Shown piece after piece: positions 7,001 to 15,073 of a DNA stretch of 23,677 nucleotides. Location of the stretch: NCBI GenBank assembly GCA_050247895.1, contig JBFWTJ010000014.1:1-23677 (forward strand), read 5' to 3'. The stretch's first letter is position 1, and each line of letters begins with the position of its first letter. The notes below the pieces were generated by a model that searched no databases, was not told the origin of the DNA, and saw only the letters and a program-made list of their open reading frames with translations. The position numbers were made by a program, and so were the translations under genes. This DNA is from CAVPEW01 sp050247895. Its GTDB lineage: Bacteria; Actinomycetota; Acidimicrobiia; Acidimicrobiales; VFJN01.

Positions 7001-8211
7001 TGGCACGGCCCGCCCCCCGCCGCGTCGCGGTCACGGGCCTCGGCGTCGTCGCACCCTGCGGCGTCGGCCTCGAGGCCTTCTGGGCCGGCCTGAACGCGCC
7101 GGCCCCCGAGCCGGTCGTCGGCGACGACGGCCAGGTCGTGGCCGGGCGGCAGGTGGTGGGCTTCGACGCCGGCCCCTACTACGACAACCCCAAGCTGGCC
7201 CGGCGGGCCGACCGGGTGACGCACCTGGCCGTGGCCGCCGCGACCGAGGCGCTGGCCCAGGCCGGCGACGTCCAGGGCGACCCGGTGCGCCGCGGGGTGC
7301 TCGTGGCCACCGGGATCGGTGGCATCGGAACGCTCGAGGAGCAGATCCTCCTGCGGGCCGAGCGGGGTGCCCGGAGGGTCTCGCCCTTCCTGGTCCCGAT
7401 GATGATGGCCAACGCCTCGGCCGCGGCCGTCTCCATGCGCTTCGGGTGGCAGGGTCCCTGCCAGACCCAGTCCACGGCCTGCGCCGCGGGCACCCACGCG
7501 CTGGTCGACGCGGCCCGCTGGATCCGCGAGGGCCGCTGCCAGGCCGTGATCGCCGGGGGCACCGAGGCGGCCATGACCCCCACCTCCATCGCCGGCTTCA
7601 CCAACATGACGGCCCTCTCGTCGTCGGGCCGCTCGATGCCGTTCTCGGCCGAGCGGGACGGCTTCGTGATCTCCGAGGGCGCCGCGATCCTGGTGCTCGA
7701 GGAGTGGGAGGCGGCCCGGGCCCGGGGCGCGACGATCCTCGCCGAGGTGCTCGGCGGGGCCTCCACCGCCGACGCCCACCACGTGACGGCGCCCTCCCCC
7801 GGGGGGCGGGGCGCCCTGTCGTGCATGGAGCTGGCCCTCGAGGATGCCGAGCTCAGCGCCGGCGACATCGTCCACGTGAACGCCCACGGCACCTCGACCC
7901 CGCTCAACGACGCGGCCGAGGCCGAGGCCATGGCCAAGCTCTTCGGCGGCGACATCCCGCCGATCACCGCGACCAAGGGGGTCACCGGGCACTCGCTCGG
8001 CGCGGCCGGGGCCATCGAGGCCGTCGCGGAGGTCCAGTCGTACCTGACCCGGACCCTCCCGCCCACCGGCGGCACGAACGAGGTCGCCCGCGCGCTCCCG
8101 CCGCACGACCTCGTGGAGGGCCAGGCCCGGTCCTGGGAGCCGGGACCGACGCTGTCGAACAGCTTCGGCTTCGGCGGCCACAACGGCACGCTGGTCCTCG
8201 CCCCCGCCTGA
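7000..8211 (+). CDS. fabF: beta-ketoacyl-ACP synthase II
   Basis: Elongating condensing enzyme of FAS-II. The 403-residue protein has the KAS I/II Cys-His-His triad: C161 in STACAAGTH, H296 in NAHGTSTPLND and H331 in GVTGHSLGAAG, with conserved K326. The C-terminal NSFGFGGHN motif is intact. It is translationally linked to acpP through a 1-base overlap. It is the last gene of the operon, and a strong hairpin follows at 8222-8250. In mycobacteria the matching position holds the mycolate elongases KasA/KasB. With a single KAS II copy here, general fatty-acid elongation is the simpler reading. Confidence 0.94.
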   Translation: MARPAPRRVAVTGLGVVAPCGVGLEAFWAGLNAPAPEPVVGDDGQVVAGRQVVGFDAGPYYDNPKLARRADRVTHLAVAAATEALAQAGDVQGDPVRRGVLVATGIGGIGTLEEQILLRAERGARRVSPFLVPMMMANASAAAVSMRFGWQGPCQTQSTACAAGTHALVDAARWIREGRCQAVIAGGTEAAMTPTSIAGFTNMTALSSSGRSMPFSAERDGFVISEGAAILVLEEWEAARARGATILAEVLGGASTADAHHVTAPSPGGRGALSCMELALEDAELSAGDIVHVNAHGTSTPLNDAAEAEAMAKLFGGDIPPITATKGVTGHSLGAAGAIEAVAEVQSYLTRTLPPTGGTNEVARALPPHDLVEGQARSWEPGPTLSNSFGFGGHNGTLVLAPA

Positions 8212-8221
8212 TCCGCCCGCC

Positions 8222-8250
8222 GCCCGAGCGGTCTGCGCGACCGCGTGGGC
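8222..8250. terminator. hairpin between convergent fabF and ogt (candidate bidirectional terminator)
   Basis: Stem GCGGTC (8228-8233) / GACCGC (8239-8244) with a 5-base loop. It is extended by outer pairs GCCC (8222-8225) / GGGC (8247-8250) across one mismatch and one wobble. It fills the 39-base gap between convergent stops. There is no T-run on either side, so termination would be of the U-poor type common in GC-rich bacteria. Confidence 0.5.
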
Positions 8251-8868
8251 TCAGACCAGCAGGGCGCGCTCGTGGCGCAGCAGCCACTCCTTGGTCGGCA
8301 GGCCGCCGCCGTAGCCACCGAGGTCTCCCCCGGTGCGCAGGACCCGGTGGCAGGGCACGACCACCGGGATCGGGTTCGTCGCCATGGCCGAACCCACCGC
8401 CCGGCTCGCCCCCGGGTTGCCCACGCCGACGGCCAGGTCCTTGTAGGTGGAGACCTCGCCGTAGGCCACGTCGTCGACGAGCCGTTCGAGCACCGTCCGG
8501 CGGAAGCCGCGCGACAGCTGCCAGTCGAGGCGGACCTCGAAGCGCCGGCGCGCCCCGGCGAAGTACTCGTCGAGCTCCCGGCGGACCGGATCGGTCATGG
8601 CCGGGACCCGCACGACGCGGGGCGAGATCCGTCGGGCCAGCTCGTCGACCAGCCCCTCCTCGTGGCCGAAGCCGACCCGGACCAGGCCCTGGCCCGTCAC
8701 CGCCACGGTCAGCGCACCGATGGGCGTGTCCAGGACGTCCCACGCCACCTCGACCAGGCCCTCGGCCGCGGCCCGGTCCAGGGCACCGGCCACCAGCTCG
8801 TCGGTCGTGGCCGGAGGCGCCGTGGCCTGGAGCCGGTCCACCAGTCGCTCCGTCGGTCCCTCGCTCAT
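8251..8868 (-). CDS. ogt: methylated-DNA-protein cysteine methyltransferase
   Basis: Suicide repair protein that moves alkyl groups from O6-alkylguanine to its own cysteine. The 205-residue protein has the acceptor C173 in VVVPCHRVL, the SRAVGSAMATNP hinge with N165, and a C-terminal GGYGGGLPTKEWLLRHE recognition tail. About 45 residues precede the usual start of the family (DTPIGALTVAV), forming a helical, charged extension of unknown role. ATG 8868 shares ATGA with the stop of the sigma-factor gene, so the two are translationally coupled. This is a place where an anti-sigma gene is often found. The N-terminal extension could contact the sigma factor, but nothing in the sequence proves it. 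Confidence 0.92.
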   Translation of the reverse strand: MSEGPTERLVDRLQATAPPATTDELVAGALDRAAAEGLVEVAWDVLDTPIGALTVAVTGQGLVRVGFGHEEGLVDELARRISPRVVRVPAMTDPVRRELDEYFAGARRRFEVRLDWQLSRGFRRTVLERLVDDVAYGEVSTYKDLAVGVGNPGASRAVGSAMATNPIPVVVPCHRVLRTGGDLGGYGGGLPTKEWLLRHERALLV

Positions 8869-9344
8869 CGTCCGAGCTCCTCTCGCAGGGTGGCCAGGCC
8901 GGCCCGCACGTTCTGGCGGGCCGCGCCCTCGGTGCAACCCAGGGCCCGCCCGATCTCGACGTAGGGCAGGTCGAGGCCGAAGCGCAGCGCGACCGCCCGG
9001 CGCTGCTTGGGGGGCAGGCCCCCGACCCGGACCCACAGGGACGGGTCCGGGTCGGGGGGCGGTCCGTCGCCGACCCGGTCGGGCAGCGGGTCCACGGCGT
9101 CGGGCCGGCGGGCCCGGGCCCGGTGGTGGTCGCGGACCTTGTTCCGGGCGATGGTGAAGAGCCAACCGCGCAGGTTCTCGGCCGAGCGCAGGTCGGGGTA
9201 GGCGCGCAGGGCGGCCAGGACCGCGTCCTGGAAGCAGTCGGCCCCGTCGACCGGCCCCACCTGGGCCACCAGGTAGCGGTGCAGGTCCCGGGCGTGGGCG
9301 TCGAGCAGGTGCTGGAAGGGTGGGAGCGGGGTCGAGGGTGCCAC
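8865..9344 (-). CDS. ECF-type RNA polymerase sigma factor
   Basis: A short sigma-70-family protein, 159 residues from GTG 9344. Region 2 covers about residues 13-75 and includes DCFQDAVLAALRAYPDL and NLRGWLFTIARNKVRDHHR. Region 4 covers about 108-156 and includes LPPKQRRAVALRFGLDLPYVEIGRALGCTEGAARQNVRAGLATLRE. A proline-rich linker joins them and regions 1 and 3 are absent, as in ECF sigmas. GTG 9347 or 9344 follows GGGAGAGG very closely. The longer open frame to 9458 overlaps fabZ and is rejected. No anti-sigma gene is adjacent; the downstream partner is ogt, overlapping by 4 bases. It may direct an alkylation or peroxide stress response, by inference from ogt and bcp in the same run. Confidence 0.88.
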   Translation of the reverse strand: MAPSTPLPPFQHLLDAHARDLHRYLVAQVGPVDGADCFQDAVLAALRAYPDLRSAENLRGWLFTIARNKVRDHHRARARRPDAVDPLPDRVGDGPPPDPDPSLWVRVGGLPPKQRRAVALRFGLDLPYVEIGRALGCTEGAARQNVRAGLATLREELGR

Positions 9345-9381
9345 CACCTCTCCCAACGTCGGGGGCGGGCGCCGCGTGAGA

Positions 9382-9804
9382 TCAGCCGTCGACGATGACG
9401 AAGAGCAGGTCGGCCTCGCAGGCCACCTCGCCGCCGACGCGGGCCACGCCGTGGCCACGCCCGGCGCGGGCCGACAACCGTCCCAGGGAGACCTCGAGGT
9501 CGAGGGTGTCGCCGGGCAGGACCTGGCGCCGGAACCGGGCCGAGTCGATGCCCCCGAACAGGGGCAGCTTGCCGGCGAAGCGGGGTTCGGACAGGACCGC
9601 CACCGCGCCCACCTGGGCCAGGGACTCGACCATGAGGACGCCGGGGAGGGTCGGCCGTCCCGGGAAGTGGCCCGACAGGAAGTGCTCGCGGCCCGAGATG
9701 TGCCAGCGGCCCCGGGCCGACTGGCCGGCCACCACCTCGTCGATCCGGTCGACGAGCAGGAACGGCGGCCGGTGGGGAAGGACCGAGGCGGGATCGAGGG
9801 ACAC
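9382..9804 (-). CDS. fabZ: 3-hydroxyacyl-ACP dehydratase
   Basis: Hot-dog-fold dehydratase that converts 3-hydroxyacyl-ACP to trans-2-enoyl-ACP. The 140-residue protein starts VSLDPASVLPHRPPFLLVDRI and has catalytic H46 in SGHFPGRPTLPGVLMVESLAQ, with E60 in the same block. GTG 9804 is chosen because AAGGA lies just upstream, the gap to the bcp stop is 2 bases, and the length matches FabZ. The longer frame upstream reads across bcp as shadow. It supplies the step missing from the fabD-fabH-fabG-acpP-fabF operon on the other strand. No enoyl reductase is in the window. A few longer-chain FabA/HadB-type relatives share this fold, but the motif order is FabZ. Confidence 0.9.
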   Translation of the reverse strand: MSLDPASVLPHRPPFLLVDRIDEVVAGQSARGRWHISGREHFLSGHFPGRPTLPGVLMVESLAQVGAVAVLSEPRFAGKLPLFGGIDSARFRRQVLPGDTLDLEVSLGRLSARAGRGHGVARVGGEVACEADLLFVIVDG

Positions 9805-9806
9805 GC

Positions 9807-10262
9807 TCAGTCCTTCAGCGCGGCCAGCAGGTTCCTCGGGGTGTCCTTGGGACTGATCTTGGGCCACGCCTGGGCGATCCGGCCCTCCTCGTCGACCAGG
9901 AAGGCCGACCGGACGATGCCCATGTACTTCTTGCCGTACATGGACTTCTCGCCCCACGCCCCGTAGCTCTCGGCCACCGCGTGGTCTTCGTCGGCCAGCA
10001 GCGGGAACCCCAGCCCGTACTTCTCGTCGAACTTCTTCTGCTTCTCCGGCTTGTCGGGGCTGATCCCCAGCACGACCGTGTCGCCGATGTCGCCCAGGAT
10101 GTCCCGCAGCCCGCAGGCCTGGGTCGTGCAGCCCGGCGTGTCGGCCTTCGGGTAGAAGTACACCAGCACCTTGTGGCCCCCCTGGGCGGACAGCGCCACC
10201 TCGTGGCCGTCCTGGTCGAGGAGCGTGAAGTCCGGAGCCTTGTCACCAGGGGCGAGGGTCAT
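9807..10262 (-). CDS. bcp: thioredoxin-dependent thiol peroxidase (peroxiredoxin Q/BCP)
   Basis: Reduces hydrogen peroxide and organic hydroperoxides. The 151-residue protein has the thioredoxin-fold core FTLLDQDG, VLVYFYPKADTPGCTTQACGL with peroxidatic C45 and resolving C50 five residues later, and SMYGKKYMGIVRSAFLVDEEG. ATG 10262 gives the standard N-terminus MTLAPGDKAPDFTL. TACCAT 8 bases upstream suggests a leaderless transcript that also covers fabZ, the sigma gene and ogt. Grouping a peroxidase with an alkyl-transferase and a sigma factor points to a stress-linked operon. Confidence 0.95.
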   Translation of the reverse strand: MTLAPGDKAPDFTLLDQDGHEVALSAQGGHKVLVYFYPKADTPGCTTQACGLRDILGDIGDTVVLGISPDKPEKQKKFDEKYGLGFPLLADEDHAVAESYGAWGEKSMYGKKYMGIVRSAFLVDEEGRIAQAWPKISPKDTPRNLLAALKD

Positions 10263-10270
10263 GCCCCGGG

Positions 10271-10276
10271 ATGGTA
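10271..10276 (-). promoter_or_regulatory. putative -10 box TACCAT for leaderless bcp transcript
   Basis: TACCAT on the minus strand ends 8 bases before the bcp ATG. It is the same hexamer as at the tRNA-Leu candidate promoter. No convincing -35 is seen and no ribosome site precedes the ATG. Confidence 0.4.
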
Positions 10277-10279
10277 GGC

Positions 10280-10314
10280 CCGCGGTGCCCGCGGACGCGA
10301 CCCCGGCACCGCGG
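10280..10314. terminator. 10-bp stem hairpin after the cyclase gene
   Basis: Perfect arms CCGCGGTGCC (10280-10289) and GGCACCGCGG (10305-10314) with a 15-base loop. It starts 15 bases beyond the stop of the leftward dpp-cyclase operon and ends before the bcp promoter box. A likely operon terminator without a T-run. Confidence 0.55.
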
Positions 10315-10329
10315 CGAGCGGCCACCGGG

Positions 10330-11235
10330 TCAGAACAGGGCCAGCGGGTTGACGAGCGAGCCGGTGGCCCGGTCCAGGGCCAGCGGGGACACGACCGAGG
10401 CGAACTCGTAGCGGTGGCGGGCCGCGCACTCCCGGGCCAGCCGCTCGAGGTCGGCGTTGTCGACGAGCCACAGGCCCATGGCGTGGATGCCGACCAGGTG
10501 GACGGGCGGCGGCACGCTCCACGGCGTGGGGAACACGTCGGCGGTGACGTCGGTGCCGAGCAGCGCCACCCCGCGCTCGGCCAGCCACGGCAGGCACGAC
10601 GGGTGCAGGCCCGGGCTCCAGGCCTGCCCCACGACGTGGCCGGCCGCGTCCATCTCCCCCCGACCCAGGCGCAGCCAGAGGAAGGTCCCCGGTGCCACCG
10701 TGGTCCCGGCCCGTCGCTCGGCCTCGTCCAGGTCCGCCGGGGTCACCGGCTCGTCCTGGGCCACCCAGGCCGTCCCCCTGACCGGGGGGAGGTCGAGCAG
10801 GACCCCCCGGCTGACCAGCCCGTCGAAAGCCGGCTCCACGCCTCCCGCGGCGGCACCGTCGACGGTCACCGCCGACGCCGGGCGGCCGTTGTAGAGCGAG
10901 CGGTCCCAGATCACGTGGGAGTGCGAGTCCAGGTGGGTGTGGTCGAAGCCGTGGCAGCCCACGCCGATCCAGTCCCGTGCCGTCCAGCCCCCCTCCTCGG
11001 GCGCCTGGTCGCCCGTGCGCAGCATGAAGTGGAGGAACTCGCCGCCGGGCACGGTGCCCGGGCCGGCCCGGAGCACCCGGCTGCAGCTCACCGAGGCCGC
11101 GCCGGTCACCGCGGCCAGCGCCTCGTGCACGAGCTCGGGCGTGACCAGGTTCAGCGTGCCCCGCTCGTCGTCGTCGCCCCAGCGGCCCCAGTTCGACAGC
11201 GACCGGTGCAGGTCGAGGACCTCGGGCGCCGTCAC
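10330..11235 (-). CDS. cyclase-family metal-dependent hydrolase
   Basis: A 301-residue member of the cyclase/kynurenine-formamidase-like family (PF04199 type), whose members hydrolyse cyclic or acylated amides and related substrates such as isatin and N-formylkynurenine. The metal motif is seen as CHGFDHTHLDSHSHV, with H101, D103 and H107 matching the THxDxxxH ligands. It is followed by YNGRPASAV, as in the longer 300-residue subgroup. A second conserved block, LLGTDVTADVFP, is near residue 232. The GTG start shares GTGA with the dppF stop, so it is translationally coupled to the importer. That suggests it acts on the imported compound or an early product. The real substrate cannot be told. 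No signal peptide, so cytosolic. Confidence 0.85.
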   Translation of the reverse strand: MTAPEVLDLHRSLSNWGRWGDDDERGTLNLVTPELVHEALAAVTGAASVSCSRVLRAGPGTVPGGEFLHFMLRTGDQAPEEGGWTARDWIGVGCHGFDHTHLDSHSHVIWDRSLYNGRPASAVTVDGAAAGGVEPAFDGLVSRGVLLDLPPVRGTAWVAQDEPVTPADLDEAERRAGTTVAPGTFLWLRLGRGEMDAAGHVVGQAWSPGLHPSCLPWLAERGVALLGTDVTADVFPTPWSVPPPVHLVGIHAMGLWLVDNADLERLARECAARHRYEFASVVSPLALDRATGSLVNPLALF

Positions 11236-12215
11236 GGTCGCACCCGGCTCGTGACGTGGCAGGCCACCTCGGCGGAGCCCACCGGGACGAGCTCGGGTCG
11301 CTCCCGGGTGCACACGTCCTCCACGAGCGGGCAGCGGGCCGCGTAGGGGCAGCCGGTGGGTGCCTGGCTGCCGTGCACGTCCACGTTGGCCCGCAGGGCG
11401 ACGTCGAAGCGGGCGCGGCGCATGGCCGGGTCGAGGCGGGGCACGGCGTCGATCAGGGCCCCGGTGTAGGGGTGGGCCGGCGCGTCGAGGACGGCGCCGA
11501 CCGGGCCGGACTCGACGACCCGACCGTGGTACATGACCGCGACGCGGTCGGCGATGAGGCGGACCAGCGAGACGTCGTGCGAGATGAACAGGTAGGCCAG
11601 GCCGAGCTCGTCCTGGAGGTCCCGCAGGAGGTTCACGACCAGCGACTGGACCGACATGTCCAGGGCGGCCACCGGCTCGTCGCACACCACCAGGGCGGGC
11701 CGGGTGCAGATGGCCCGGGCGATGGCGATGCGCTGGAGCTGGCCGCCCGACAGCTCGTAGGGGTACCGGGCCAGGTGGTCCGGGTTCAGGCCGACACGGC
11801 CGCACAGCTCGACCGCCACCTCGTCGCGGGACCGGTCCCCGAGCAGCCCGTGGACCACCAGGGGCTCGGTCATGGCGTCGCCCACGACCATGCGGGGGTG
11901 CAGCGAGGAGAAGGGGTCCTGGAAGATCATCCGGGCCGTGGCCCTCACCGGGCGCATGCGGCGGGCGCCGAAGGCGCTCACGTCGGTGCCGGCGATGCGC
12001 ACCGTGCCCGCGTCGGCCTCGAGCAGGCGCAGGACCAGGCGGCCCACGGTGGACTTGCCCGAACCGGACTCGCCCACCACGGCGAGGGTCTCGCCCCGCT
12101 CGACGTGCAGCGAGACGTCGTCGACGGCGACCACGTGGGTCCGGGCCCGGCCGAGCAGGTCCCGGGAGGACACGAAGCGCTTGCGGAGGCCCTCCGCCTC
12201 GAGGGCGGCTACCAC
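11232..12215 (-). CDS. dppF: oligopeptide/dipeptide-type ABC transporter ATPase (DppF-like)
   Basis: Second ATPase of the importer, 327 residues. Walker A GESGSGKST (48-56), FQDPFSSLHPR Q-loop (98-108), signature LSGGQ (155-159), Walker B LVVCDE (175-180) and the ISHD switch histidine are all present. The C-terminal oligopeptide-transporter extension includes HPYTGALIDAVP and a cysteine block CPYAARCPLVEDVC that in this family can hold an iron-sulphur cluster. GTG 12215 overlaps the dppD stop by 7 bases. The much longer frame upstream is shadow of dppD. It probably pairs with DppD as a heterodimer under DppBC. Confidence 0.93.
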   Translation of the reverse strand: MVAALEAEGLRKRFVSSRDLLGRARTHVVAVDDVSLHVERGETLAVVGESGSGKSTVGRLVLRLLEADAGTVRIAGTDVSAFGARRMRPVRATARMIFQDPFSSLHPRMVVGDAMTEPLVVHGLLGDRSRDEVAVELCGRVGLNPDHLARYPYELSGGQLQRIAIARAICTRPALVVCDEPVAALDMSVQSLVVNLLRDLQDELGLAYLFISHDVSLVRLIADRVAVMYHGRVVESGPVGAVLDAPAHPYTGALIDAVPRLDPAMRRARFDVALRANVDVHGSQAPTGCPYAARCPLVEDVCTRERPELVPVGSAEVACHVTSRVRP

Positions 12216-13228
12216 TCGATCCCCCGCAGCTCGACCTCGTCGACCCGCTCGCAGCGGACCTGCGCCTCTCCCCGCCCGACCAGCACCTGCTCCCCGGTGG
12301 CGCACGACTCCACGGCGTGGGCGCAGCGGGGGTGGAACCGGCACCCTGCGGGGAACCGGCCGCCCGAGGGTGCCAGGCCGGGGATCGTGACCAGGGACGC
12401 CGTCGGCGCGTCCAGGGACGGGATGGCCCCGATCAGCGCCGCCGTGTACGGGTGGCGGGGCGACCGGAAGAGGCCCGGCGCGGGCGACTCCTCCACCAGC
12501 TGGCCCGCGTACATGACCGCCACCCTGTCGCACATCTGGGCCACCACGCCCAGGTCGTGGGTGATGAACAGCATGGCCATGCCCGTGTCGTCCTGGATGT
12601 CGCGCAGCAGGTCGAGGACCCCGGCCTGGACCGTCACGTCCAGGGCGGTGGTGGGCTCGTCGGCGATGAGCAGGCGGGGCCCCGCGGCCAGGGCCACGGC
12701 GAGCATGACCCTCTGGCACATGCCACCGCTCAGGGCGAACGGGTAGTCGTGGGCCCGCCGGGCAGCCCCGGGGATGCCGACCGAGTCGAGCAGCTCGACC
12801 GCCCGGTCCCACGCCTGCCGGCGCGAGGCGCCGGTGTGGGTGCGGACCGCCTCGGCGATCTGGTCGCCCACGGTGAAGGCCGGGTCGAGGGATCGGCGGG
12901 GCTCCTGGAAGATCATCCCCACGTTGACCCCGCGCACCCGGCGCAGCTCGCGCTCGGACGGGCCAATCATGTCGTGGCCGTCGACCACCACCCGGCCCGA
13001 GGGTCGCACGCCGATCTGGCGGGCCAGGCCCATCACGACCGACGCGGTGAGGGACTTGCCCGAGCCCGACTCGCCCACCAGGCCCAGGCACTCGCCCCGC
13101 CGCACCGAGAACGTGACGTCGTCGACGACCCGGACCCAGCCGGACTCGGTGCGCACGTCGATGGACAGGTCCTCCACCGCCGCCACCACCTCGATGCCCG
13201 TCGCCACCGTCGCCGCCGGGCCGGTCAC
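12209..13228 (-). CDS. dppD: oligopeptide/dipeptide-type ABC transporter ATPase (DppD-like)
   Basis: First ATPase of the importer, 339 residues. Walker A GESGSGKS is at 52-59, FQEPRRSLDPAFTVGDQ is the Q-loop region near 107-123, the signature is LSGGM (166-170, normal for DppD), Walker B is LLIADE near 186-191, and the ITHD switch is intact. The tail has HPYTAALIGAIPSLD and the cysteine-bearing GCRFHPRCAHAVESC block of Opp/Dpp ATPases. GTG 13228 shares GTGA with the dppC stop. The order B-C-D-F matches classical dpp operons. Confidence 0.93.
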   Translation of the reverse strand: MTGPAATVATGIEVVAAVEDLSIDVRTESGWVRVVDDVTFSVRRGECLGLVGESGSGKSLTASVVMGLARQIGVRPSGRVVVDGHDMIGPSERELRRVRGVNVGMIFQEPRRSLDPAFTVGDQIAEAVRTHTGASRRQAWDRAVELLDSVGIPGAARRAHDYPFALSGGMCQRVMLAVALAAGPRLLIADEPTTALDVTVQAGVLDLLRDIQDDTGMAMLFITHDLGVVAQMCDRVAVMYAGQLVEESPAPGLFRSPRHPYTAALIGAIPSLDAPTASLVTIPGLAPSGGRFPAGCRFHPRCAHAVESCATGEQVLVGRGEAQVRCERVDEVELRGIEW

Positions 13229-14103
13229 GACCGTCCCCCACCGGCGTCGCGCATCCGGCCCGAGACGTCGCGCACCACGTCGCCCAGCACGGCGAACACG
13301 GCCACGCTCAAGGTGATCATCACCGCGGGCGGGAAGATCTGGAAGCTGTTCCGGTTCACCTGCGTGTAGGCGTCCCGGAGCATCGACCCCCAGCTGGCCG
13401 TGGGCGGTTCGACACCCAGGCCGAGGAAGCTGAGGCTGGCCTCGGCGGTGATGATGAAGCCGACGGCGAAGGAGACCTGCACCAGCAGGGGACCACCGGA
13501 GCTGGGCAGGATGTAGCGCCACAGGAGCCGGGCCGTGGAACAGCCGTCGGCGCGGGCCGCCTCGACGAAGGGCTTCCCCGCGTTCGACGCGGCCTCGGCC
13601 CGGGCCACCCGGAAGAACCGGGGCGCGAGGACCAGGCCGACGGCCAGCATGGCGTTGCGCAGGCCCCCGCCGGAGATGCCGGCGATGGCCATGGCCAGGA
13701 TCAGCGGCGGCAGGCTCATGAGGACGTCGGCCACCCGGCTGGCCAGGACGTCGAGGATGCCGCCGCGGGCGTAGCCGGCGACGATCCCGAGCGGCACGCC
13801 GAGCAGCACCGCGGCGCCCAGGGCGATCCCGGCCGCGACCAGCGACGTGCGGGCGCCGACGAGCAGGCGGCTGAGCACGTCGCGCCCGAACGCGTCGGCA
13901 CCGAGCAGGTGCTCCCCGGACGGGCCCACGTTGCGGGCCAGGAGGTCCTGCGCGTCGGGGTCCTTCGGCGTGGCCACGACGCCCAGGACGGCCATGGCCA
14001 CGAGGGCCACGACGAAGGCGAGGCAGACCAGGCCGACCCGGTTGGACCGGAACCGTCGCCACGCCCGCTTGTCGCGCAGGCCCCGGAACGGCCTACGAGC
14101 CAT
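13225..14103 (-). CDS. dppC: ABC transporter permease (DppC-like)
   Basis: Membrane subunit of 292 residues. The arginine-rich cytosolic start is followed by a membrane helix near 23-45, the DppC-specific HLLGADAFGRDVLSRLL segment (66-81), several further helices, and the EAA loop EAARADGCSTARLLWRYILP (181-200) that contacts the ATPases. The conserved SFLGLG...PTASWGSML block lies near the C-terminus. The start at ATG 14103 overlaps dppB by 11 bases. Together with DppB it forms the transmembrane channel. Confidence 0.94.
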   Translation of the reverse strand: MARRPFRGLRDKRAWRRFRSNRVGLVCLAFVVALVAMAVLGVVATPKDPDAQDLLARNVGPSGEHLLGADAFGRDVLSRLLVGARTSLVAAGIALGAAVLLGVPLGIVAGYARGGILDVLASRVADVLMSLPPLILAMAIAGISGGGLRNAMLAVGLVLAPRFFRVARAEAASNAGKPFVEAARADGCSTARLLWRYILPSSGGPLLVQVSFAVGFIITAEASLSFLGLGVEPPTASWGSMLRDAYTQVNRNSFQIFPPAVMITLSVAVFAVLGDVVRDVSGRMRDAGGGRS

Positions 14104-15040
14104 CGCTGCGCAGCTTGGGGTCGAAGTACAGGTACGAGAGGTCGACCAGCAGGTTCACCACCACGACCACCAGGGCGCTGACCAGCACCGCGCCCTGCAC
14201 GACGGGGAAGTCCCGGCCGAGCACGGCCAGGTACACGAGGTTGCCGAAGCCGGGGATGACGAACAGGGACTCGATGATGACCACGCCGCCCAGGATCCGG
14301 CCGGCCTGCACGCCGAGCACGGTGACGACCGGCGCGGCGGCGTTCTTGGCCACGTGCTTGCCGATGATCGCTCGCCGGCGCAGCCCCTTGGCGAACTGGG
14401 TGTTGATGTAGTCCTCCTGGAGGACGTCGACCATGCTGCCGCGGAGCTGGCGGGCGAGCTCGGCTGCCGAGGGCAGGGCCAGGGCGACGCAGGGCAGCGC
14501 GATGTGGCGGAGCCACTCGAGGGGATCGTCGGACAGCTTCACGTAGCCCGTGGCCGGCAACCAGTTCCGGTCGATGCTGAACAGCACGACCAGGACCAGC
14601 GCCACGACGAAGGGCGGCACGGCGACGAAGATCGCACCGACCGCGGTCAGGGCCCGGTCGACGAGCCCGTTGCGACGGACGGCGGCGACCACGCCGGCCG
14701 GCACGGCGAAGGCCACCGCGAGCAGCAGGGAGACGATCCCCAGCGACGCCGTGACCGGCAGGGTGCGGGCGATGCTCGAGGCCACGGGCTGGCCGTCGCG
14801 GAACGACTCGCCGAGGTCGCCGACCACCGCGCCCCGGGCGTAGTCGAGGTACCGGCCCACGAGGGGCTCGTCGAGGCCGAGGCGCTCGCGCACCACGGCC
14901 ACGTCCTCGTCGCTGGCCGCGTCCCCGGCGATGACCCGGGCCGGGTCCCCGGGGGTGGCCTCGAGGAGCAGCATGGCCAGCAGCAGCACGAGGAGCAGGG
15001 TCGGGATCGCCGACAGCAGCCGGCGCAGGACGACGCGCAC
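14093..15040 (-). CDS. dppB: ABC transporter permease (DppB-like)
   Basis: Membrane subunit of 315 residues. An N-terminal helix (about 8-28) leads to ATPGDPA, then RERLGLDEPLVGRYLDYARG and GDLGESFRDGQPV, all typical of DppB/OppB. The EAA-type loop reads DYINTQFAKGLRRRAIIGKHVAKNA. The C-terminus has VIPGFGNLVY and DPKLR. The gap to dppA is 33 bases, so it belongs to the same transcript. Confidence 0.94.
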   Translation of the reverse strand: MRVVLRRLLSAIPTLLLVLLLAMLLLEATPGDPARVIAGDAASDEDVAVVRERLGLDEPLVGRYLDYARGAVVGDLGESFRDGQPVASSIARTLPVTASLGIVSLLLAVAFAVPAGVVAAVRRNGLVDRALTAVGAIFVAVPPFVVALVLVVLFSIDRNWLPATGYVKLSDDPLEWLRHIALPCVALALPSAAELARQLRGSMVDVLQEDYINTQFAKGLRRRAIIGKHVAKNAAAPVVTVLGVQAGRILGGVVIIESLFVIPGFGNLVYLAVLGRDFPVVQGAVLVSALVVVVVNLLVDLSYLYFDPKLRSDGS

Positions 15041-15073
15041 CCGAACCCCGCTCCTCCGTGCCCTGACCCCGGC

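Noticed and set aside
6855..9398. 847-codon rightward open frame
   Set aside because: Low-complexity Arg/Pro/Gly reading across acpP, fabF and the antisense of ogt and the sigma gene; no domain seen.
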